A stretch of 53,642 bases of DNA, from assembly GCF_024448955.1 (NCBI RefSeq), contig NZ_JAMOIH010000023.1:1-53642 (forward strand), written 5' to 3'. The first letter of the stretch is position 1, and each line of letters opens with the position of its first letter. Source of the stretch: Stutzerimonas stutzeri (GTDB lineage: Bacteria; Pseudomonadota; Gammaproteobacteria; Pseudomonadales; Pseudomonadaceae). A model generated the notes under the pieces. That model saw only the letters and a list, made by a program, of their open reading frames with translations. It did not search any database and had not been told where the DNA came from. A program made the translations under genes and the position numbers. Of this stretch, positions 8,733 through 19,097 are shown piece by piece.

Positions 8733-10043
8733 ATGACGTCGTTATTAGCCCCCATCAGTTCACTGCTGGGTGGCGTTGCATTACTACTGCTCGGCCACGG
8801 CTTGCTGAATACGCTGCTAACGCTTCGCGGCATCGCCGAGGGCTACTCCACCGGGATGATCGGCCTGCTGATGTCGGGTTACTTCGCTGGCTTTCTCGTC
8901 GGCACCTGGCTCGCCCCGTCATTGATCCGACGTGTCGGCCATATCCGCACCTTCGCTTTTTACGCCGCACTGGCAGCGATCGCCGTGCTGCTACACGTGA
9001 TGATCGTCAACCCCTGGGTATGGCTGATGTTGCGCGTACTTTACGGTGTCGCGCTGGTCACGCTGTACATGGTCATCGAGAGTTGGCTCAACGCCCAGGT
9101 CAGCGGTGAAAAACGCGGCCAGGTATTCGCTCTGTACATGGCAGTCAACCTCGGCTCGCTGGCGGCTGCTCAGCAATTGCTGAGCCTCGATAGCCCGATG
9201 AATTTCACCCTGTTCGCTCTGGCCGCCATTCTTATCTGCGCCGCGCTGATGCCGATCACGCTGACCCGCCAGGCGCAGCCCGCACAGCCCGACATGCCGG
9301 CGACCGACTTGCTGCAACTGGCTCGAATCGCCCCGCTCCCCTTGATGGCTGCGGGAATTTCGGGCCTGACCCTCGGCGGTTTCTGGGGCCTGGCGCCTGT
9401 CTACGCTTCGCAGAGCGGCTTCGATGCGTCCGGCGTGGGTCTGCTGATGAGTATCACCATCCTCGGCGGCGCCGTTCTGCAGTGGCCCATCGGGCTGTTT
9501 TCCGACAAGCATGACCGTCGCCTGGTGATGCTCTGGGTCGTAGCGATCGCGGCAGTCCTTGGCGGCCTGATTACACCGCTGTCATCCGGCCCGTTGATGC
9601 TGGGCATGATGTTTCTCTGGGGCGGTCTGGCTTTCTCGATCTATTCCATCGCCGTGGCGCAGATGGTCGACCAGTTGCATCCGGACGAAATTCTGTCCGG
9701 CTCCAGCGGCCTGCTGCTGGCCAACGGTTTCGGCGCCGCCTTCGGTCCGGTGGTCGCCGGCGGCCTGATGAGCGTTCTCGGCCCCAAAGCCCTGCCGGTG
9801 TTCTTCGCCGTCACGCTGGCGTTTCTCGCCATCTATTCCTACTTCCGCTCTCGCCGGGTAATCGATCTGGTCACCGAGCCGCATGGCCACTTCACGCCGA
9901 TGCTGCGTACCAGCCATACGGTGCTGGAGCTGATGCCCGATACGCCTGAAGGCGATAGCACGGAAACCCCGGCCACCGAGCCGGAAGCCGACGACGGCGT
10001 GCCCAACGATACAATCGTCGAGCAGCGCACAGGCACGCACTGA
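8733..10043 (+). CDS. MFS transporter (YcaD-like)
   Basis: A 436-residue membrane protein with about twelve hydrophobic helices. The MFS motif between helices 2 and 3 is visible (GTWLAPSLIRRVGHIRTF), as is a second half repeat around GLFSDKHDRRLVM. The last ~55 residues form an acidic, proline-rich cytoplasmic tail (PDTPEGDSTETPATEPEADD). I start at the ATG at 8733, with AAGG nine bases upstream; a TTG three codons earlier is possible. Its substrate is unknown. It stands alone, 257 bases after the LysR gene and convergent with arfB across a 16-base gap. I see no recognisable signal in the upstream stretch. Confidence 0.85.
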   Translation: MTSLLAPISSLLGGVALLLLGHGLLNTLLTLRGIAEGYSTGMIGLLMSGYFAGFLVGTWLAPSLIRRVGHIRTFAFYAALAAIAVLLHVMIVNPWVWLMLRVLYGVALVTLYMVIESWLNAQVSGEKRGQVFALYMAVNLGSLAAAQQLLSLDSPMNFTLFALAAILICAALMPITLTRQAQPAQPDMPATDLLQLARIAPLPLMAAGISGLTLGGFWGLAPVYASQSGFDASGVGLLMSITILGGAVLQWPIGLFSDKHDRRLVMLWVVAIAAVLGGLITPLSSGPLMLGMMFLWGGLAFSIYSIAVAQMVDQLHPDEILSGSSGLLLANGFGAAFGPVVAGGLMSVLGPKALPVFFAVTLAFLAIYSYFRSRRVIDLVTEPHGHFTPMLRTSHTVLELMPDTPEGDSTETPATEPEADDGVPNDTIVEQRTGTH

Positions 10044-10059
10044 CACGCCTGAGCGGCGC

Positions 10060-10473
10060 CTAGAAATCCACCTTCCCGCGCCCGGCCTTGATCGCGGCGC
10101 GTTTGCTCTTGCCCTCGAGGCGTCGTTTTTTCGACCCCAGCGTCGGCCGTGTCGGCCGCCGCGCCTTTTCGACTTTCGCCACGCTGCGAATCAGTTCGGC
10201 CAACCGCTCGAGCGCATCGGCGCGGTTCTGTTCCTGAGTGCGGTATTGCTGGGCCTTGATCACGATCACGCCGTCGCTGGTGATGCGGCTGTCACGCAGC
10301 GCCAGCAGGCGCTCCTTATAGAACGACGGCAAGGAAGACGCGTTGATGTCGAAGCGCAGATGCAGCGCGCTGGAAACCTTGTTGACGTTCTGGCCGCCAG
10401 CACCTTGAGCGCGAATAGCGGTCAGCTCGATCTCGCTGTCAGGTAGCTGCACGCTATTGGATATGTCGAGCAT
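10060..10473 (-). CDS. arfB: Alternative ribosome-rescue factor / peptidyl-tRNA hydrolase ArfB
   Basis: A 137-residue protein with the release-factor catalytic motif in [22 protein letters not shown] (GGQ at residues 26-28) and the lysine- and arginine-rich tail ([22 protein letters not shown]) that enters the empty mRNA channel of stalled ribosomes. This combination defines ArfB (YaeJ), which frees ribosomes that lack a stop codon. I chose the ATG at 10473 ([11 protein letters not shown]) because GAAGGG is just upstream; the longer frame adds 13 unconserved-looking residues. It is divergent from the YdjM-like gene. Confidence 0.92.
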   Translation of the reverse strand: MLDISNSVQLPDSEIELTAIRAQGAGGQNVNKVSSALHLRFDINASSLPSFYKERLLALRDSRITSDGVIVIKAQQYRTQEQNRADALERLAELIRSVAKVEKARRPTRPTLGSKKRRLEGKSKRAAIKAGRGKVDF

Positions 10474-10609
10474 CGGCCCTTCATAAATCAAAAATGAACA
10501 AGCATTGTCCACGAGCCGGGCGACGTGGACACGTTTTTATATGATTTCGAGCCGCTACAGGCGAGTCGGTTCGGCTACTGTAGCCCGCTCGCAACAGATG
10601 GATTTCTGC

Positions 10610-11650
10610 ATGGACTCGATTACCCAGGCCCTTCTCGGCGCTACCGTTCACGCATCCCTGCTCGGTCGCTGGCAAGGACGTAAAGCCCTGCTGTACGGCG
10701 CGGTACTCGGCACGCTACCCGACCTCGACGTGGTAATCGACTACGGTGACGCAGTCGCCGACATGACCTATCACCGCGGCTTCAGCCATTCGCTGTTCGT
10801 GCTCAGCCTGCTTGCCGTAGCGCTGGCCTGGCTGGCTCGACGAATACGGCCGAATCCGAATTACACCGGCATACGGCTGTTTTTTGCGATCTGGCTGGTG
10901 CTGATAACCCACGTCCTGCTGGATGCGTTCACCAGCTACGGCACTCAGCTGTTCTGGCCCCTAACTCCGCCACCGGCGGCCTGGTCCAGCGTCTTCATCA
11001 TTGACCCTTTGTACAGCGTGCCTTTGCTGCTTGCTGTGCTTGCCGGAGCCATATTCGGCTTGCAGGGGCGCAACGTCCGCGGGCCGGCGCTCGCACTGAT
11101 CGTGTCATCGCTGTATCTGGGGTTCACCCTGGCGGGCAAGCAGATGGCCGAGCGACAAGTCGAGGCTGCGATGGCCAGCAACGGCATCGAAAACGCACGG
11201 GTATTCACCACGCCCACGCCCTTCAACAGCCTCCTGTGGCGGGTCATTCTGGTGGACGGCGACGTCTACTACGAGACGCTGGTCAGTTGGTTCGACGAGA
11301 CGCCGCCGCAACTGGTGCGCATCCAGCGCGGAGAACGCCTCGCCGCGCATCTCACGAACTCGCCGCAACACACCCGCTTGCAGTGGTTTACCGGAGGCGT
11401 GCTGCGTTATGACGAGATCGACGGCCAGATTCTGGTTACCGACCTGCGCCTTGGCATGACCGGTTTCCACCCCTTCCGTTTTGCCCTGGCCGAGCACAAC
11501 GGCGATGACTGGCAGCTGATCACGCATGTCGAGCGGCTGCCCGCCGAGCGTGGTGACATGGATCGCCTGATGCAGATCTGGCAGCGTATCTGGCAACAGG
11601 AGCCGGGACTGCCACTCGCCGAGTGGGCGGCTGATCTCAACGCGCGCTAG
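10610..11650 (+). CDS. YdjM/YbcI-family inner membrane metal-dependent hydrolase
   Basis: A 346-residue DUF457-type membrane protein. It begins MDSITQALLGATVHASLLG, the hallmark of the family, with the conserved HxGxTHS-like region as MTYHRGFSHSLFVLS and later ITHVLLDAFTSYG, both rich in possible metal ligands (H, D). About four or five transmembrane helices fill the first 200 residues; the C-terminal ~150 residues look soluble. The start at 10610 fits the family start; an ATG four codons upstream is possible. The 3' end overlaps the convergent APC permease gene by 14 bases. Its substrate is unknown. I looked for a LexA box, known for E. coli ydjM, and did not find a proper one. Confidence 0.8.
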   Translation: MDSITQALLGATVHASLLGRWQGRKALLYGAVLGTLPDLDVVIDYGDAVADMTYHRGFSHSLFVLSLLAVALAWLARRIRPNPNYTGIRLFFAIWLVLITHVLLDAFTSYGTQLFWPLTPPPAAWSSVFIIDPLYSVPLLLAVLAGAIFGLQGRNVRGPALALIVSSLYLGFTLAGKQMAERQVEAAMASNGIENARVFTTPTPFNSLLWRVILVDGDVYYETLVSWFDETPPQLVRIQRGERLAAHLTNSPQHTRLQWFTGGVLRYDEIDGQILVTDLRLGMTGFHPFRFALAEHNGDDWQLITHVERLPAERGDMDRLMQIWQRIWQQEPGLPLAEWAADLNAR

Positions 11651-12962
11651 CCCGACGATTCTTGTGCCAACGGCCAAAACCGTAGAGCAAGGCGCCAAGC
11701 GCCATCAACAATCCTGCTCGCAGCCAGGTGCCCGCGTCCTGCTGCGAAAGCAGTACCAGACAGGAGCCGATCGCTAGTATCGGCAGTAGCGTAGGCGTAC
11801 GGAAGTGCGGCGCGGCCACATGATCCCTGCGCAGCACCAGCACCGCCACGTTGGTGCTCATGAACACGAACAACAGCAACAGCACCACGGTTTCGGCCAG
11901 CGCCGCCAGCGTACCGGTCACGGTGAGAATCATCGCCAGCAAGGTGGTGACGATGATCGCCAGCCAGGGCGTACGCCGCTCGGGTAGCACGCGAGTCAAC
12001 ATTGACGGCAATAGCCCCTCATCGGCCATGCCGTAGGCCAGGCGGCTGGACATGATCATGGTCAGCAGCGCGCCATTGGCCACCGCCACCAGCGCCACGG
12101 CAGCGAACAGCCAGTCCGGTATGGCATAGCCGGTCGCGCGTACGACCTCCAACAAGGGCGCAGAGGATTCGGCCAGCGTCGCTGGGGAAAGGATGGCCGT
12201 TGCCGCGACGCCGACGCCCACATAGACCAGCCCGGCCACCAGCAGCGCACCGAACAAAGCGCGCGGGTAGTTGCGCCGGATATCCTTGACCTCTTCGGCA
12301 ACGTTGGCCGAAACCTCGAAGCCGACGAAGGAATAGAAGGCAATCAGCGCCGCACCCAACACGGCGATGGCCGGCGACACGCCGGGGGTGAATTCCATCA
12401 CCCGCGCCGGCTCGCCCTGCCCGCTCAGAAGAAAGCGCGCAGCCAGCACGATGACGAACAGCAGACCCGAGACTTCGACGACGGTCATCACCGCATTGGC
12501 GCCGAGGGATTCCTTGATGCCGCGCGCATTGAGCAATGCGACGACCGTCAGGAACACCAGAGCGGTGGGCACCGCCGGGGTGTCCAGAAAGGCGCCGAGA
12601 TAATCGCCGGCAAACGCCAGCGAAAGCCCGGCCGCGCTGGTCACGCCGGCCGCCAGCATGCAGAACCCCACGAGAAAAGAGATTAGCGGCTTGCCGAATG
12701 CACGCTCCGCGAACACGGCGGCGCCACCGGCTTTGGGGTATTTGGTGACCAGCTCGGCGTAGGACGCCGCGGTCAGCATCGCAAAGCCCAACGCAACCAG
12801 CAGCGGCACCCAGACCGCGCCGCCCGCCTCGCCGGCAATCTTGCCCACCAACGCATAGACACCGGCGCCCAGCACATCGCCAAGGATGAACAGGAACAGC
12901 GCCGGGCCGGTAATCGCCCGCTTCAACCGGGATTCGCCTGCAACGAACGCGGTGGTTTTCAT
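11637..12962 (-). CDS. APC-superfamily amino acid permease
   Basis: A 441-residue permease with about twelve transmembrane helices. The first helix contains the broken-helix substrate-binding motif GDVLGAGVYALVGKIAGEAGG, and helix 6 carries ALIAFYSFVGFEVSANVAEEVKDIRRNYP, the conserved APC signature. The length and the C-terminal end suit an amino acid transporter, and the substrate cannot be read from sequence. I start at the ATG at 12962 (MKTTAFVAGESRLKRAITG), because upstream codons encode an arginine-rich stretch unlike a transporter. A terminator separates it from the chemoreceptor gene upstream on the same strand. Confidence 0.85.
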   Translation of the reverse strand: MKTTAFVAGESRLKRAITGPALFLFILGDVLGAGVYALVGKIAGEAGGAVWVPLLVALGFAMLTAASYAELVTKYPKAGGAAVFAERAFGKPLISFLVGFCMLAAGVTSAAGLSLAFAGDYLGAFLDTPAVPTALVFLTVVALLNARGIKESLGANAVMTVVEVSGLLFVIVLAARFLLSGQGEPARVMEFTPGVSPAIAVLGAALIAFYSFVGFEVSANVAEEVKDIRRNYPRALFGALLVAGLVYVGVGVAATAILSPATLAESSAPLLEVVRATGYAIPDWLFAAVALVAVANGALLTMIMSSRLAYGMADEGLLPSMLTRVLPERRTPWLAIIVTTLLAMILTVTGTLAALAETVVLLLLFVFMSTNVAVLVLRRDHVAAPHFRTPTLLPILAIGSCLVLLSQQDAGTWLRAGLLMALGALLYGFGRWHKNRRASAR

Positions 12963-13100
12963 CGGCGGATCGCTCCCGGAACGGGAATGACGATAACGAG
13001 CGACGGGGTGTTCAATCGAGCATCTCCACGGCGGGCGGCGACGGCCGCGTTTCTTTCTAGAGCGGTGGAGGCTCAATGGAGTTCAGCGTCATAAACGACA

Positions 13101-13122
13101 AAGCCCCGGCGGGCCGGGGCTT
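13101..13122 (-). terminator. Rho-independent terminator of the chemoreceptor gene
   Basis: Perfect 9-base arms AAGCCCCGG and CCGGGGCTT with a 4-base loop lie 22 bases past the chemoreceptor stop codon. On the minus strand the hairpin is followed by TTGTCGTTT. Confidence 0.85.
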
Positions 13123-13143
13123 CATTGCAACAAGCGGGCAGTA

Positions 13144-15093
13144 TCAGGTGCGGAAACGCGCCACCAGCCCCTGCAATTCGACGCCCAGGCGCGCCAGTTC
13201 CGCACTCGACGCGGCGGTCTGCTCGCTACCGCTGGCGCTCTGCTCACCGATGTCGCGCACCCGCGTCACGCTCTCGGAAATGTTCTCCGCGACCGCGCTC
13301 TGCTCCTCGGCAGCGGCGGCGATCTGCTGGTTCATCTGCTCGATGGTCGACACCGACTCGGTGATGCGTTCGAGTGCGGTACCGGCTTCGCTGGCCAGAT
13401 CGACCGTGCGCTGGGTCAGCTCACGGCTGGTCTGCATCTGCTCGACGGCATTTTGCGCAACACGCTGCAGATTGCCGATCAGGCCTTCGATTTCTTCGGT
13501 GGAATCGTGGGTGCGACGCGCCAGCGCGCGCACTTCATCGGCCACCACGGCAAAACCGCGGCCCTGCTCACCCGCGCGAGCCGCTTCGATCGCAGCGTTG
13601 AGCGCGAGCAGGTTGGTCTGTTCGGCAACCGCGCGAATCACCTCCAGCACGCTACCGATGCGTCCACTTTCAGTATTCAGCTCTTCGATGGCATGGGCCG
13701 ACTGCTCTACTTCGCCGGACAGGCTGTCGATCTGGCCGATAGCTTCCTTGACAACCAGATCGCCCTGACGGGCCTGCTGATCCGCTTGGCGAGCAGCGTT
13801 AGATGCCTGCTCAGCGTTCTGCGCGACTTCCTGCACGGTTGCGGCCATCTCATGCATCGCGGTGGCGACCTGATCGGTCTCCTCACGCTGCTTCTGTACA
13901 CCAACGCTGGTTTGCGCGGTGACGGCCGACAGCTGCTCGGCGGCAGCGGCAATCTGCCCTACGCCACCGCCGATGCGACCGATCAGGGTACGCAGGCTTT
14001 CGGTCATGCCAAACATGGCCTGCTGCAACTGGCCAAGCTCATCACGGCGCGTGACCTTTTGCGATTGAGTGAGGTCACCGTCCGCCACGCGCTGCGCCAG
14101 CTGCACCGTATAGCGCAGCGGCACGACGACCATGCGGGAAATCGCCGTAGCCGCCGCCAGACCGATGATGACAGCCAAGGCCGTGATGACCGCGAGCAAC
14201 CAGTAGGCACTGCTGCGTTGGCTCTGCATCGCCTGGTTAGCCACTGCCAGAGCCTGGTCGGCGGTATCGAGTATCCGCTGTGCCTGACCGACCATGGCCT
14301 CTTCCAAGGCAACCCGCTCCAAGCGATAACGCTGGAACTCGCCGAAGGCTTGTTCGTAGATGGCAAGCGCGGCTAGCGCGCCATCCATGGTGGCTTTCTG
14401 TTCGTCGTTGATCCAAGTCTTCAGACTGGTGCCAATGGTAGTGACATCGCCATAGGCCTCGTTCCAGGCGTCCTTGGCTTCCTGGGAGCTGTCGCTGATG
14501 AACAGGTTTTCGAAGGTGCGCAGATCGAGGATGCGCTTGGTCAGGCCCGATGCCGCCTCGGCGACCGTCAATGGATCACTGCCCTTGAGGTGATCGCCCT
14601 CAAGTCGCAGGACGCGCACCGCGTCGTACATGTCCAGTTCGATGTATTCGAATTCTTCACGGCTGGTCTGCGCGGCATCGGCCATGCGCTTACGCAGTTC
14701 CACGCCTTTGCTAATCAGTACGCCATAGTCGGCAAACTGTCGGGCATAGATCGCCGCGTCACTTCGGATCTGCTCAAGCGCCGCCTGTTCCTCAGCGCTA
14801 GAGACTTTGGCGAGATCGTCCAGGTCCCTGTTGAGCTGGTCCAGAATATCGCGCAGCGCAGCGGCCGAAGCGTCGCTGCGGGTCAGGGCGTAATCGCGCT
14901 CCTGACTGCGTGCGTCGAGAATCGCGGCGTTGATGGCCGCCAGCTGATCCGTCTGAGACGAGCGGGTCAGGATCGAATCCACGGCAAAGAAGCCGGTCCC
15001 GGCGACTCCCAGGGTCAGCAACAGCACCATGGCGAAGCCGAGCAACAGCTTCTTGCCCACGGAGAGGTTGGCGAATATGTCGACAGACTGCAT
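13144..15093 (-). CDS. Methyl-accepting chemotaxis protein with large helical sensor domain
   Basis: A 649-residue chemoreceptor. The order is a first transmembrane helix (about 15-37), a periplasmic all-helical domain of ~255 residues resembling the helical bimodular (HBM) type, a second transmembrane helix (about 296-318), HAMP (to ~372) and a cytoplasmic signalling domain whose hairpin tip reads [20 protein letters not shown] (about 488-510). The tip binds CheA and CheW. No C-terminal NWETF-like tether for the methylation enzymes is present. I chose the ATG at 15093 with AAGGGA before it. HBM receptors often sense organic acids or polyamines; the ligand here is unknown. It is 160 bases downstream of the ABC exporter gene and ends in its own terminator. 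Confidence 0.9.
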   Translation of the reverse strand: MQSVDIFANLSVGKKLLLGFAMVLLLTLGVAGTGFFAVDSILTRSSQTDQLAAINAAILDARSQERDYALTRSDASAAALRDILDQLNRDLDDLAKVSSAEEQAALEQIRSDAAIYARQFADYGVLISKGVELRKRMADAAQTSREEFEYIELDMYDAVRVLRLEGDHLKGSDPLTVAEAASGLTKRILDLRTFENLFISDSSQEAKDAWNEAYGDVTTIGTSLKTWINDEQKATMDGALAALAIYEQAFGEFQRYRLERVALEEAMVGQAQRILDTADQALAVANQAMQSQRSSAYWLLAVITALAVIIGLAAATAISRMVVVPLRYTVQLAQRVADGDLTQSQKVTRRDELGQLQQAMFGMTESLRTLIGRIGGGVGQIAAAAEQLSAVTAQTSVGVQKQREETDQVATAMHEMAATVQEVAQNAEQASNAARQADQQARQGDLVVKEAIGQIDSLSGEVEQSAHAIEELNTESGRIGSVLEVIRAVAEQTNLLALNAAIEAARAGEQGRGFAVVADEVRALARRTHDSTEEIEGLIGNLQRVAQNAVEQMQTSRELTQRTVDLASEAGTALERITESVSTIEQMNQQIAAAAEEQSAVAENISESVTRVRDIGEQSASGSEQTAASSAELARLGVELQGLVARFRT

Positions 15094-15253
15094 CAGAAAA
15101 TCCCTTGAAAGATAAGCGCACGTCATGGAGTCGGCCGGTGCTGGCCAAAGTTGAGCGCAAAAACAGGGCAATTTTAAACAACTTGCAATGGCTATTTGCC
15201 AGCGATCATTCCAAAGAATCGAACAAAACACACAGCGAAACGGAAAGCGCGAC

Positions 15254-17041
15254 TCAATGCTGCTGCAAATGCCCGTAAAGCTTGGCGTAGAGCCCTCCGT
15301 CGGCGATCAGCTGCTGATGGTCGCCCTGTTCGGCGATACGCCCGCCATCGAATACCAGGACCCGATCGGCCTGCTTAACAGCCGAAAGCCGGTGGGCAAT
15401 GATCAGCGTCGTGCGGCCCTGAAGGAAACGGCTCAGCCCTTGATGCAGCGCATACTCGGTAGCGGCGTCGAGGGCGGAGGTCGCCTCGTCGAGAATCACC
15501 ACCTTGGGTTCGGCCAAGACCATTCGCGCCACCGCTAGCCGCTGCCGCTGGCCACCCGACAGGCGTACCCCGGACCGGCCGACGACACTGTCGAGCCCCG
15601 CCGGTAGCTGGCGAATGGTCTCGGCCAGCTGCGCGATCTCCAGCGCCTGCCAGCAGGCCTGATCATCGCGCTCGCGGCCCATCAGCAGATTGGCGCGCAC
15701 GGTGTCGTTGAACAGCGCGGGATGCTGCAGCACCACGGCAACGTTGTCGCGAACCGTGCCCAGGCCAATGTCCTGCACATCGATCCCAGCGAAGCGAATC
15801 TGCCCTGCCTGCGGCTGATACAGGCCCAGCAGCAGCTGGACCAGCGTGCTCTTGCCCCCACCGCTGGCGCCAACGATCGCAACCTTTTCACCCGCCGCGA
15901 TGGACAGATCCAGGCCCTCCAGCACCGGCTCGTCCTGATAGGAGAAGCACAGCCCGCGGACTTCGATATCCACCGTCTCCCGTCCCGCGAACGGGTCCTG
16001 CCCGCCGGCATATTGAGGCTCATCAGCACGCGCCAGTAGCTGGTTGATCCGGCTGAGCGCGCCACCGGCGGCATAGAAGGCGTACTGCAGATTCAGCAGT
16101 TGCTCCACCGGCCCGATCATGAACCACAGGTAGCTGAACACCGCGAGCATCTGCCCGATCGACAGGTCGGAAAACAGCACCGTAAGCATCGCTGCGGCGC
16201 GGAAGATATCGATGCCGAACTGGAACAACAGCCCGCTGGCACGGTTGGAGGCGTCGGTTCGCCACTGCGAGGCCACCGCATAGTCACGTACCTCGCGAGC
16301 CCGCAGGCCCAGACGGCCAAGGAAAAATCCCTGACGGTTGCCGGCTCGCACTTCCTGGATCGCATCAAGGGTTTCGGTCAGCGCCTGGGTAAACAGCGAA
16401 GTGCTGTCGTTCTCCAGTTTTTTCAGGTGCTTGACGCGCTTGCCCAGTTGCACCGTGGCGTAGATCACCAGCGGGTTGAACAACAGGATCAGCAGTGCCA
16501 GCTGCCAGTGCATCCAGACCAGAATCGCCGCCGTGCCGGCGATTGAAAGCAGTGCCACCAGGAGACGGCTGAGGGTCTCGCCGATGAATTTGTCGATGGT
16601 TTCCAGATCGGTGACCAGGTGCGCTGCAACCGTGCCGCCGCCGAGGCTTTCGTACTCGCTCAGGGCAATACGCTTGAGCCGCTCGATGAGACGGATGCGG
16701 ATGCGATAGACCAGATCCTTGGACAGCCGCGCAAACAGCCGCGCCTGCAACACGTTGAAGATCAGTGCGAAGGCGCGCAGCAGCAGCGTTGCGCAGAGCA
16801 TCAGGCCGATATAGCCGATCGCCGTCTCCCAGTCTGTGGGCAGCACGCGATCCATGATCTGCAAAGCGGTATCGCCCTGCCCCAACAGCACCTCGTCGAC
16901 CAGCAGGGGCAGCAACAAGGGGATCGGCACGCTACACAAGGTCGCCAGCACGGCCACCAGATTGGCGAGGACCAGCGCCTTGCGATGACGCAGCGCGAGG
17001 CGACGGATCTCCGCCCAACTGAGCTGATCAGGCACGGACAT
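15254..17041 (-). CDS. ABC exporter, fused membrane and ATPase domains
   Basis: A 595-residue half transporter that should work as a homodimer. The membrane domain (about 1-320) has six hydrophobic helices. The ATPase domain follows with Walker [10 protein letters not shown] (near 390), Q-loop [11 protein letters not shown], signature LSGGQ, Walker [13 protein letters not shown] and the switch histidine in IIAHRLS. The architecture is that of MsbA-like or lipid/peptide exporters; the substrate is unknown. Its start overlaps the end of the DsbA-like gene by 14 bases, so the two are probably coupled, and the ribosome binding site is weak. Confidence 0.88.
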   Translation of the reverse strand: MSVPDQLSWAEIRRLALRHRKALVLANLVAVLATLCSVPIPLLLPLLVDEVLLGQGDTALQIMDRVLPTDWETAIGYIGLMLCATLLLRAFALIFNVLQARLFARLSKDLVYRIRIRLIERLKRIALSEYESLGGGTVAAHLVTDLETIDKFIGETLSRLLVALLSIAGTAAILVWMHWQLALLILLFNPLVIYATVQLGKRVKHLKKLENDSTSLFTQALTETLDAIQEVRAGNRQGFFLGRLGLRAREVRDYAVASQWRTDASNRASGLLFQFGIDIFRAAAMLTVLFSDLSIGQMLAVFSYLWFMIGPVEQLLNLQYAFYAAGGALSRINQLLARADEPQYAGGQDPFAGRETVDIEVRGLCFSYQDEPVLEGLDLSIAAGEKVAIVGASGGGKSTLVQLLLGLYQPQAGQIRFAGIDVQDIGLGTVRDNVAVVLQHPALFNDTVRANLLMGRERDDQACWQALEIAQLAETIRQLPAGLDSVVGRSGVRLSGGQRQRLAVARMVLAEPKVVILDEATSALDAATEYALHQGLSRFLQGRTTLIIAHRLSAVKQADRVLVFDGGRIAEQGDHQQLIADGGLYAKLYGHLQQH

Positions 17042-17660
17042 TGTGTTCCAGCCAGCGATTCAACAGAGGCGAAAGCGCGTCGAGGGGCTGATAGCCGTTG
17101 GTCAGCAGAGCGAGCTGGCCGTCGTGCTCGGCAAGCAAGGTGGGAAAGCCGGCAATGCCCAGATTGCGTGCCCAATCGAAGTCGGCGGCAGTGGCATCGC
17201 GAACGGCCTGGGAATCGAAGCGGTCGGCGAACTCGCTTCGCGAAATGCCAGCCGCTTCGGCCAGTTCGACGAGTACCGGTGGCAAAGTGACGTTTCGTCC
17301 TTCGACGTAGAACGCTCTCTGGATAAGCCCGGCGAGTTTCCAGCCGGACTGCGCCTCAAAGCCACGCGCCGCAACCAGTGCGCGACAGGCCGGCTCGGTG
17401 TCGTAGACCAGCCCGTCAGGCAAACCCGCCTCGAAGTTGAACGGCTGGCCGCTTGCCTCGTGGACCGCGTGCCAGTAGGACGCCGTGCGCTCGCGAGCCG
17501 GCTGGTCCATCGCCGTGCGCTCCCGGCGCAGGCCGCCGACGATCAGCTCGGCGCCTACGCCGCGTGCCTGCGCCTGCTCAACGAGTGCCTGCACCACCGG
17601 CGCGAAACCCCAGCACCAGGAACACATCGGGTCCATTACGTAGATCAGTCGGGTGCTCAT
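17028..17660 (-). CDS. DsbA-family thioredoxin-fold protein, cytoplasmic
   Basis: A 210-residue protein of the DsbA/FrnE-like group. The active-site pair is C13 and C16 in DPMCSWCWGF, and the cis-proline loop is GIAGFPTLL near the C terminus. A helical insertion lies between. No signal peptide is present, so it should act in the cytoplasm, perhaps as an isomerase or in glutathione- or thiol-linked chemistry. GGAG precedes the ATG by six bases. It lies 53 bases after trhO and overlaps the ABC exporter gene, so the three genes form a likely operon. Confidence 0.85.
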   Translation of the reverse strand: MSTRLIYVMDPMCSWCWGFAPVVQALVEQAQARGVGAELIVGGLRRERTAMDQPARERTASYWHAVHEASGQPFNFEAGLPDGLVYDTEPACRALVAARGFEAQSGWKLAGLIQRAFYVEGRNVTLPPVLVELAEAAGISRSEFADRFDSQAVRDATAADFDWARNLGIAGFPTLLAEHDGQLALLTNGYQPLDALSPLLNRWLEHNVRA

Positions 17661-17713
17661 CTGGGCTCCGGGAAGCGCGAACTGCGCACCATCATCTGTT
17701 CAGACCGTTTCGA

Positions 17714-18649
17714 CTACGCACCTTGTTTACGGTAGTTGTGACCGATCGGGTGCGGCTGGTTGCGCTTGAGCGCCAATTCGATCTGCTTCTGCCGCTCGCG
17801 GGCACTGTGGCGAGTCTTCTCGCTCAGCGTATTCCAGCAATGCGGGCAACTGATACCTGGAGCGTAGTGCTCCGATTGCCGGTCCTCCAGCGAGATTGGC
17901 GTCCGGCAGGCATGGCACTGGTCGAAGTCGCCCTCGCTGAGGTCATGGCGCACGGTCACGCGATTGTCGAAGACGAAGCAGTCGCCGCGCCAGCGCGTCT
18001 CGTCCTGCGGCACTTCTTCGAGGTATTTGAGGATGCCGCCCTTGAGGTGATAAACCTCCTCGAAGCCCTCGCCCAGCATGTAGCTCGACGCCTTTTCGCA
18101 GCGGATGCCGCCAGTGCAGAACATCGCGACCTTCTTGTGCTTGGCCGGGTCGTAATGCGCCTTGATGTAGTCGGGGAATTCGCGGAAGGATTTGGTCTGC
18201 GGATCGATCGCACCTTCGAAGGTGCCGATGGCCACCTCGTAGTCGTTGCGGGTGTCGATCAGCAGCACTTCGGGATCATCGATCAGCGCGTTCCAATCCT
18301 TCGGCTCGACATAGGTGCCAACACGCTGGTTAGGATCGACGCCTGGTACGCCGAGGGTGACGATCTCTTTCTTCAGCTTGACCTTGGTGCGATAGAACGG
18401 CTGCTCCTCGCAATAAGATTCCTTGTGATCGATATCGGCCAGGCGAGCATCGGTGCCAAACCAGGCGAGTAGCGCGTCGATGCCTTCGCGGCTGCCGGAA
18501 ACCGTGCCGTTGATGCCTTCTTCGGCGAGCAGCAGCGTGCCCTTGATGCCGTTGGCGTTGAGTGTTTCGAGCAGGGGCTCACGCAACGCGACGTAGTCCG
18601 GCAGGGAGACGAACTTGTACAGCGCCGCGACGACGATGTTCTGGGTCAT
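17714..18649 (-). CDS. trhO: tRNA uridine-34 hydroxylase TrhO (rhodanese family)
   Basis: A 311-residue YceA/TrhO protein, which makes 5-hydroxyuridine at the wobble position of certain tRNAs. It has the N-terminal segment [16 protein letters not shown], a rhodanese domain with the active cysteine C178 in [16 protein letters not shown], and a C-terminal zinc-ribbon-like region with cysteine pairs at 245/248 and 268/271. I chose the ATG at 18649 ([14 protein letters not shown]) because GGAGGAAG lies just upstream; the longer frame adds eight residues without a binding site. A terminator separates it from bolA. Confidence 0.92.
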   Translation of the reverse strand: MTQNIVVAALYKFVSLPDYVALREPLLETLNANGIKGTLLLAEEGINGTVSGSREGIDALLAWFGTDARLADIDHKESYCEEQPFYRTKVKLKKEIVTLGVPGVDPNQRVGTYVEPKDWNALIDDPEVLLIDTRNDYEVAIGTFEGAIDPQTKSFREFPDYIKAHYDPAKHKKVAMFCTGGIRCEKASSYMLGEGFEEVYHLKGGILKYLEEVPQDETRWRGDCFVFDNRVTVRHDLSEGDFDQCHACRTPISLEDRQSEHYAPGISCPHCWNTLSEKTRHSARERQKQIELALKRNQPHPIGHNYRKQGA

Positions 18650-18710
18650 GCGGTTACTTCCTCCAGTGGTCACCCTCGTAAAGGGCGGACCGGGAACACG
18701 AAAACGACAA

Positions 18711-18728
18711 CGCCGGCGTGAGCCGGCG
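18711..18728 (-). terminator. Terminator after bolA
   Basis: Arms CGCCGGC and GCCGGCG with a 4-base loop. On the minus strand the hairpin is followed by TTGTCGTTTTCG. It lies between the bolA stop codon and the trhO ribosome binding site. Confidence 0.75.
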
Positions 18729-18782
18729 CGGCGCGCATTCTATCAATAAACGAGCAATGGGCTTCAAGCGGCAGGCAGATGG

Positions 18783-19082
18783 CTACTTATGGCCACCGGC
18801 GCAAACAGGCGAGGCCGGCGCCGCGCCCTGCTCTGCCCATTCTTCAGGGGTATAGGTGTGCAACGCGAGCGCGTGTATCTGCTGCATCAGTTCGCCCATC
18901 GCGGCGTATGCCTTCTGATGGCGCTTGACCGCATTCAGCCCGGCGAACTGCTCGCTGACGATCACGGCCTTGTAGTGGGTTTCCTGCCCGCGGCTGTGCA
19001 TGTGGCTTTCATCCAGCACCTGCAGATACTGAGGCTGCAGGGCCGATTGCAATGCGTTTTCGATGGTAAATAGTTTGGTCAT
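18783..19082 (-). CDS. bolA: BolA family protein
   Basis: A 99-residue protein with the class II KH-like BolA fold. The region ESHMHSRGQETHYKAVIVSEQFAGLNAVKRHQKAY carries the family pattern, including histidines that in relatives help bind a shared [2Fe-2S] cluster with a monothiol glutaredoxin. The end IHALALHTYTPEEW is typical of BolA rather than IbaG. It lies 15 bases after the DUF2059 gene, so the two are probably co-transcribed, and is followed by a terminator. Confidence 0.9.
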   Translation of the reverse strand: MTKLFTIENALQSALQPQYLQVLDESHMHSRGQETHYKAVIVSEQFAGLNAVKRHQKAYAAMGELMQQIHALALHTYTPEEWAEQGAAPASPVCAGGHK

Positions 19083-19097
19083 GCCTGATGCACTCCC

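Noticed and set aside
10575..10597. Possible LexA box before the YdjM-like gene (CTGT ... ACAG)
   Set aside because: The half sites are 12 bases apart instead of 8 and the spacer is not AT-rich.
15171..15201. Promoter for the chemoreceptor gene (TGGCAA and TAAAAT on the minus strand)
   Set aside because: The spacer is 19 bases and the hexamers are weak, and no flagellar-sigma pattern was seen either.
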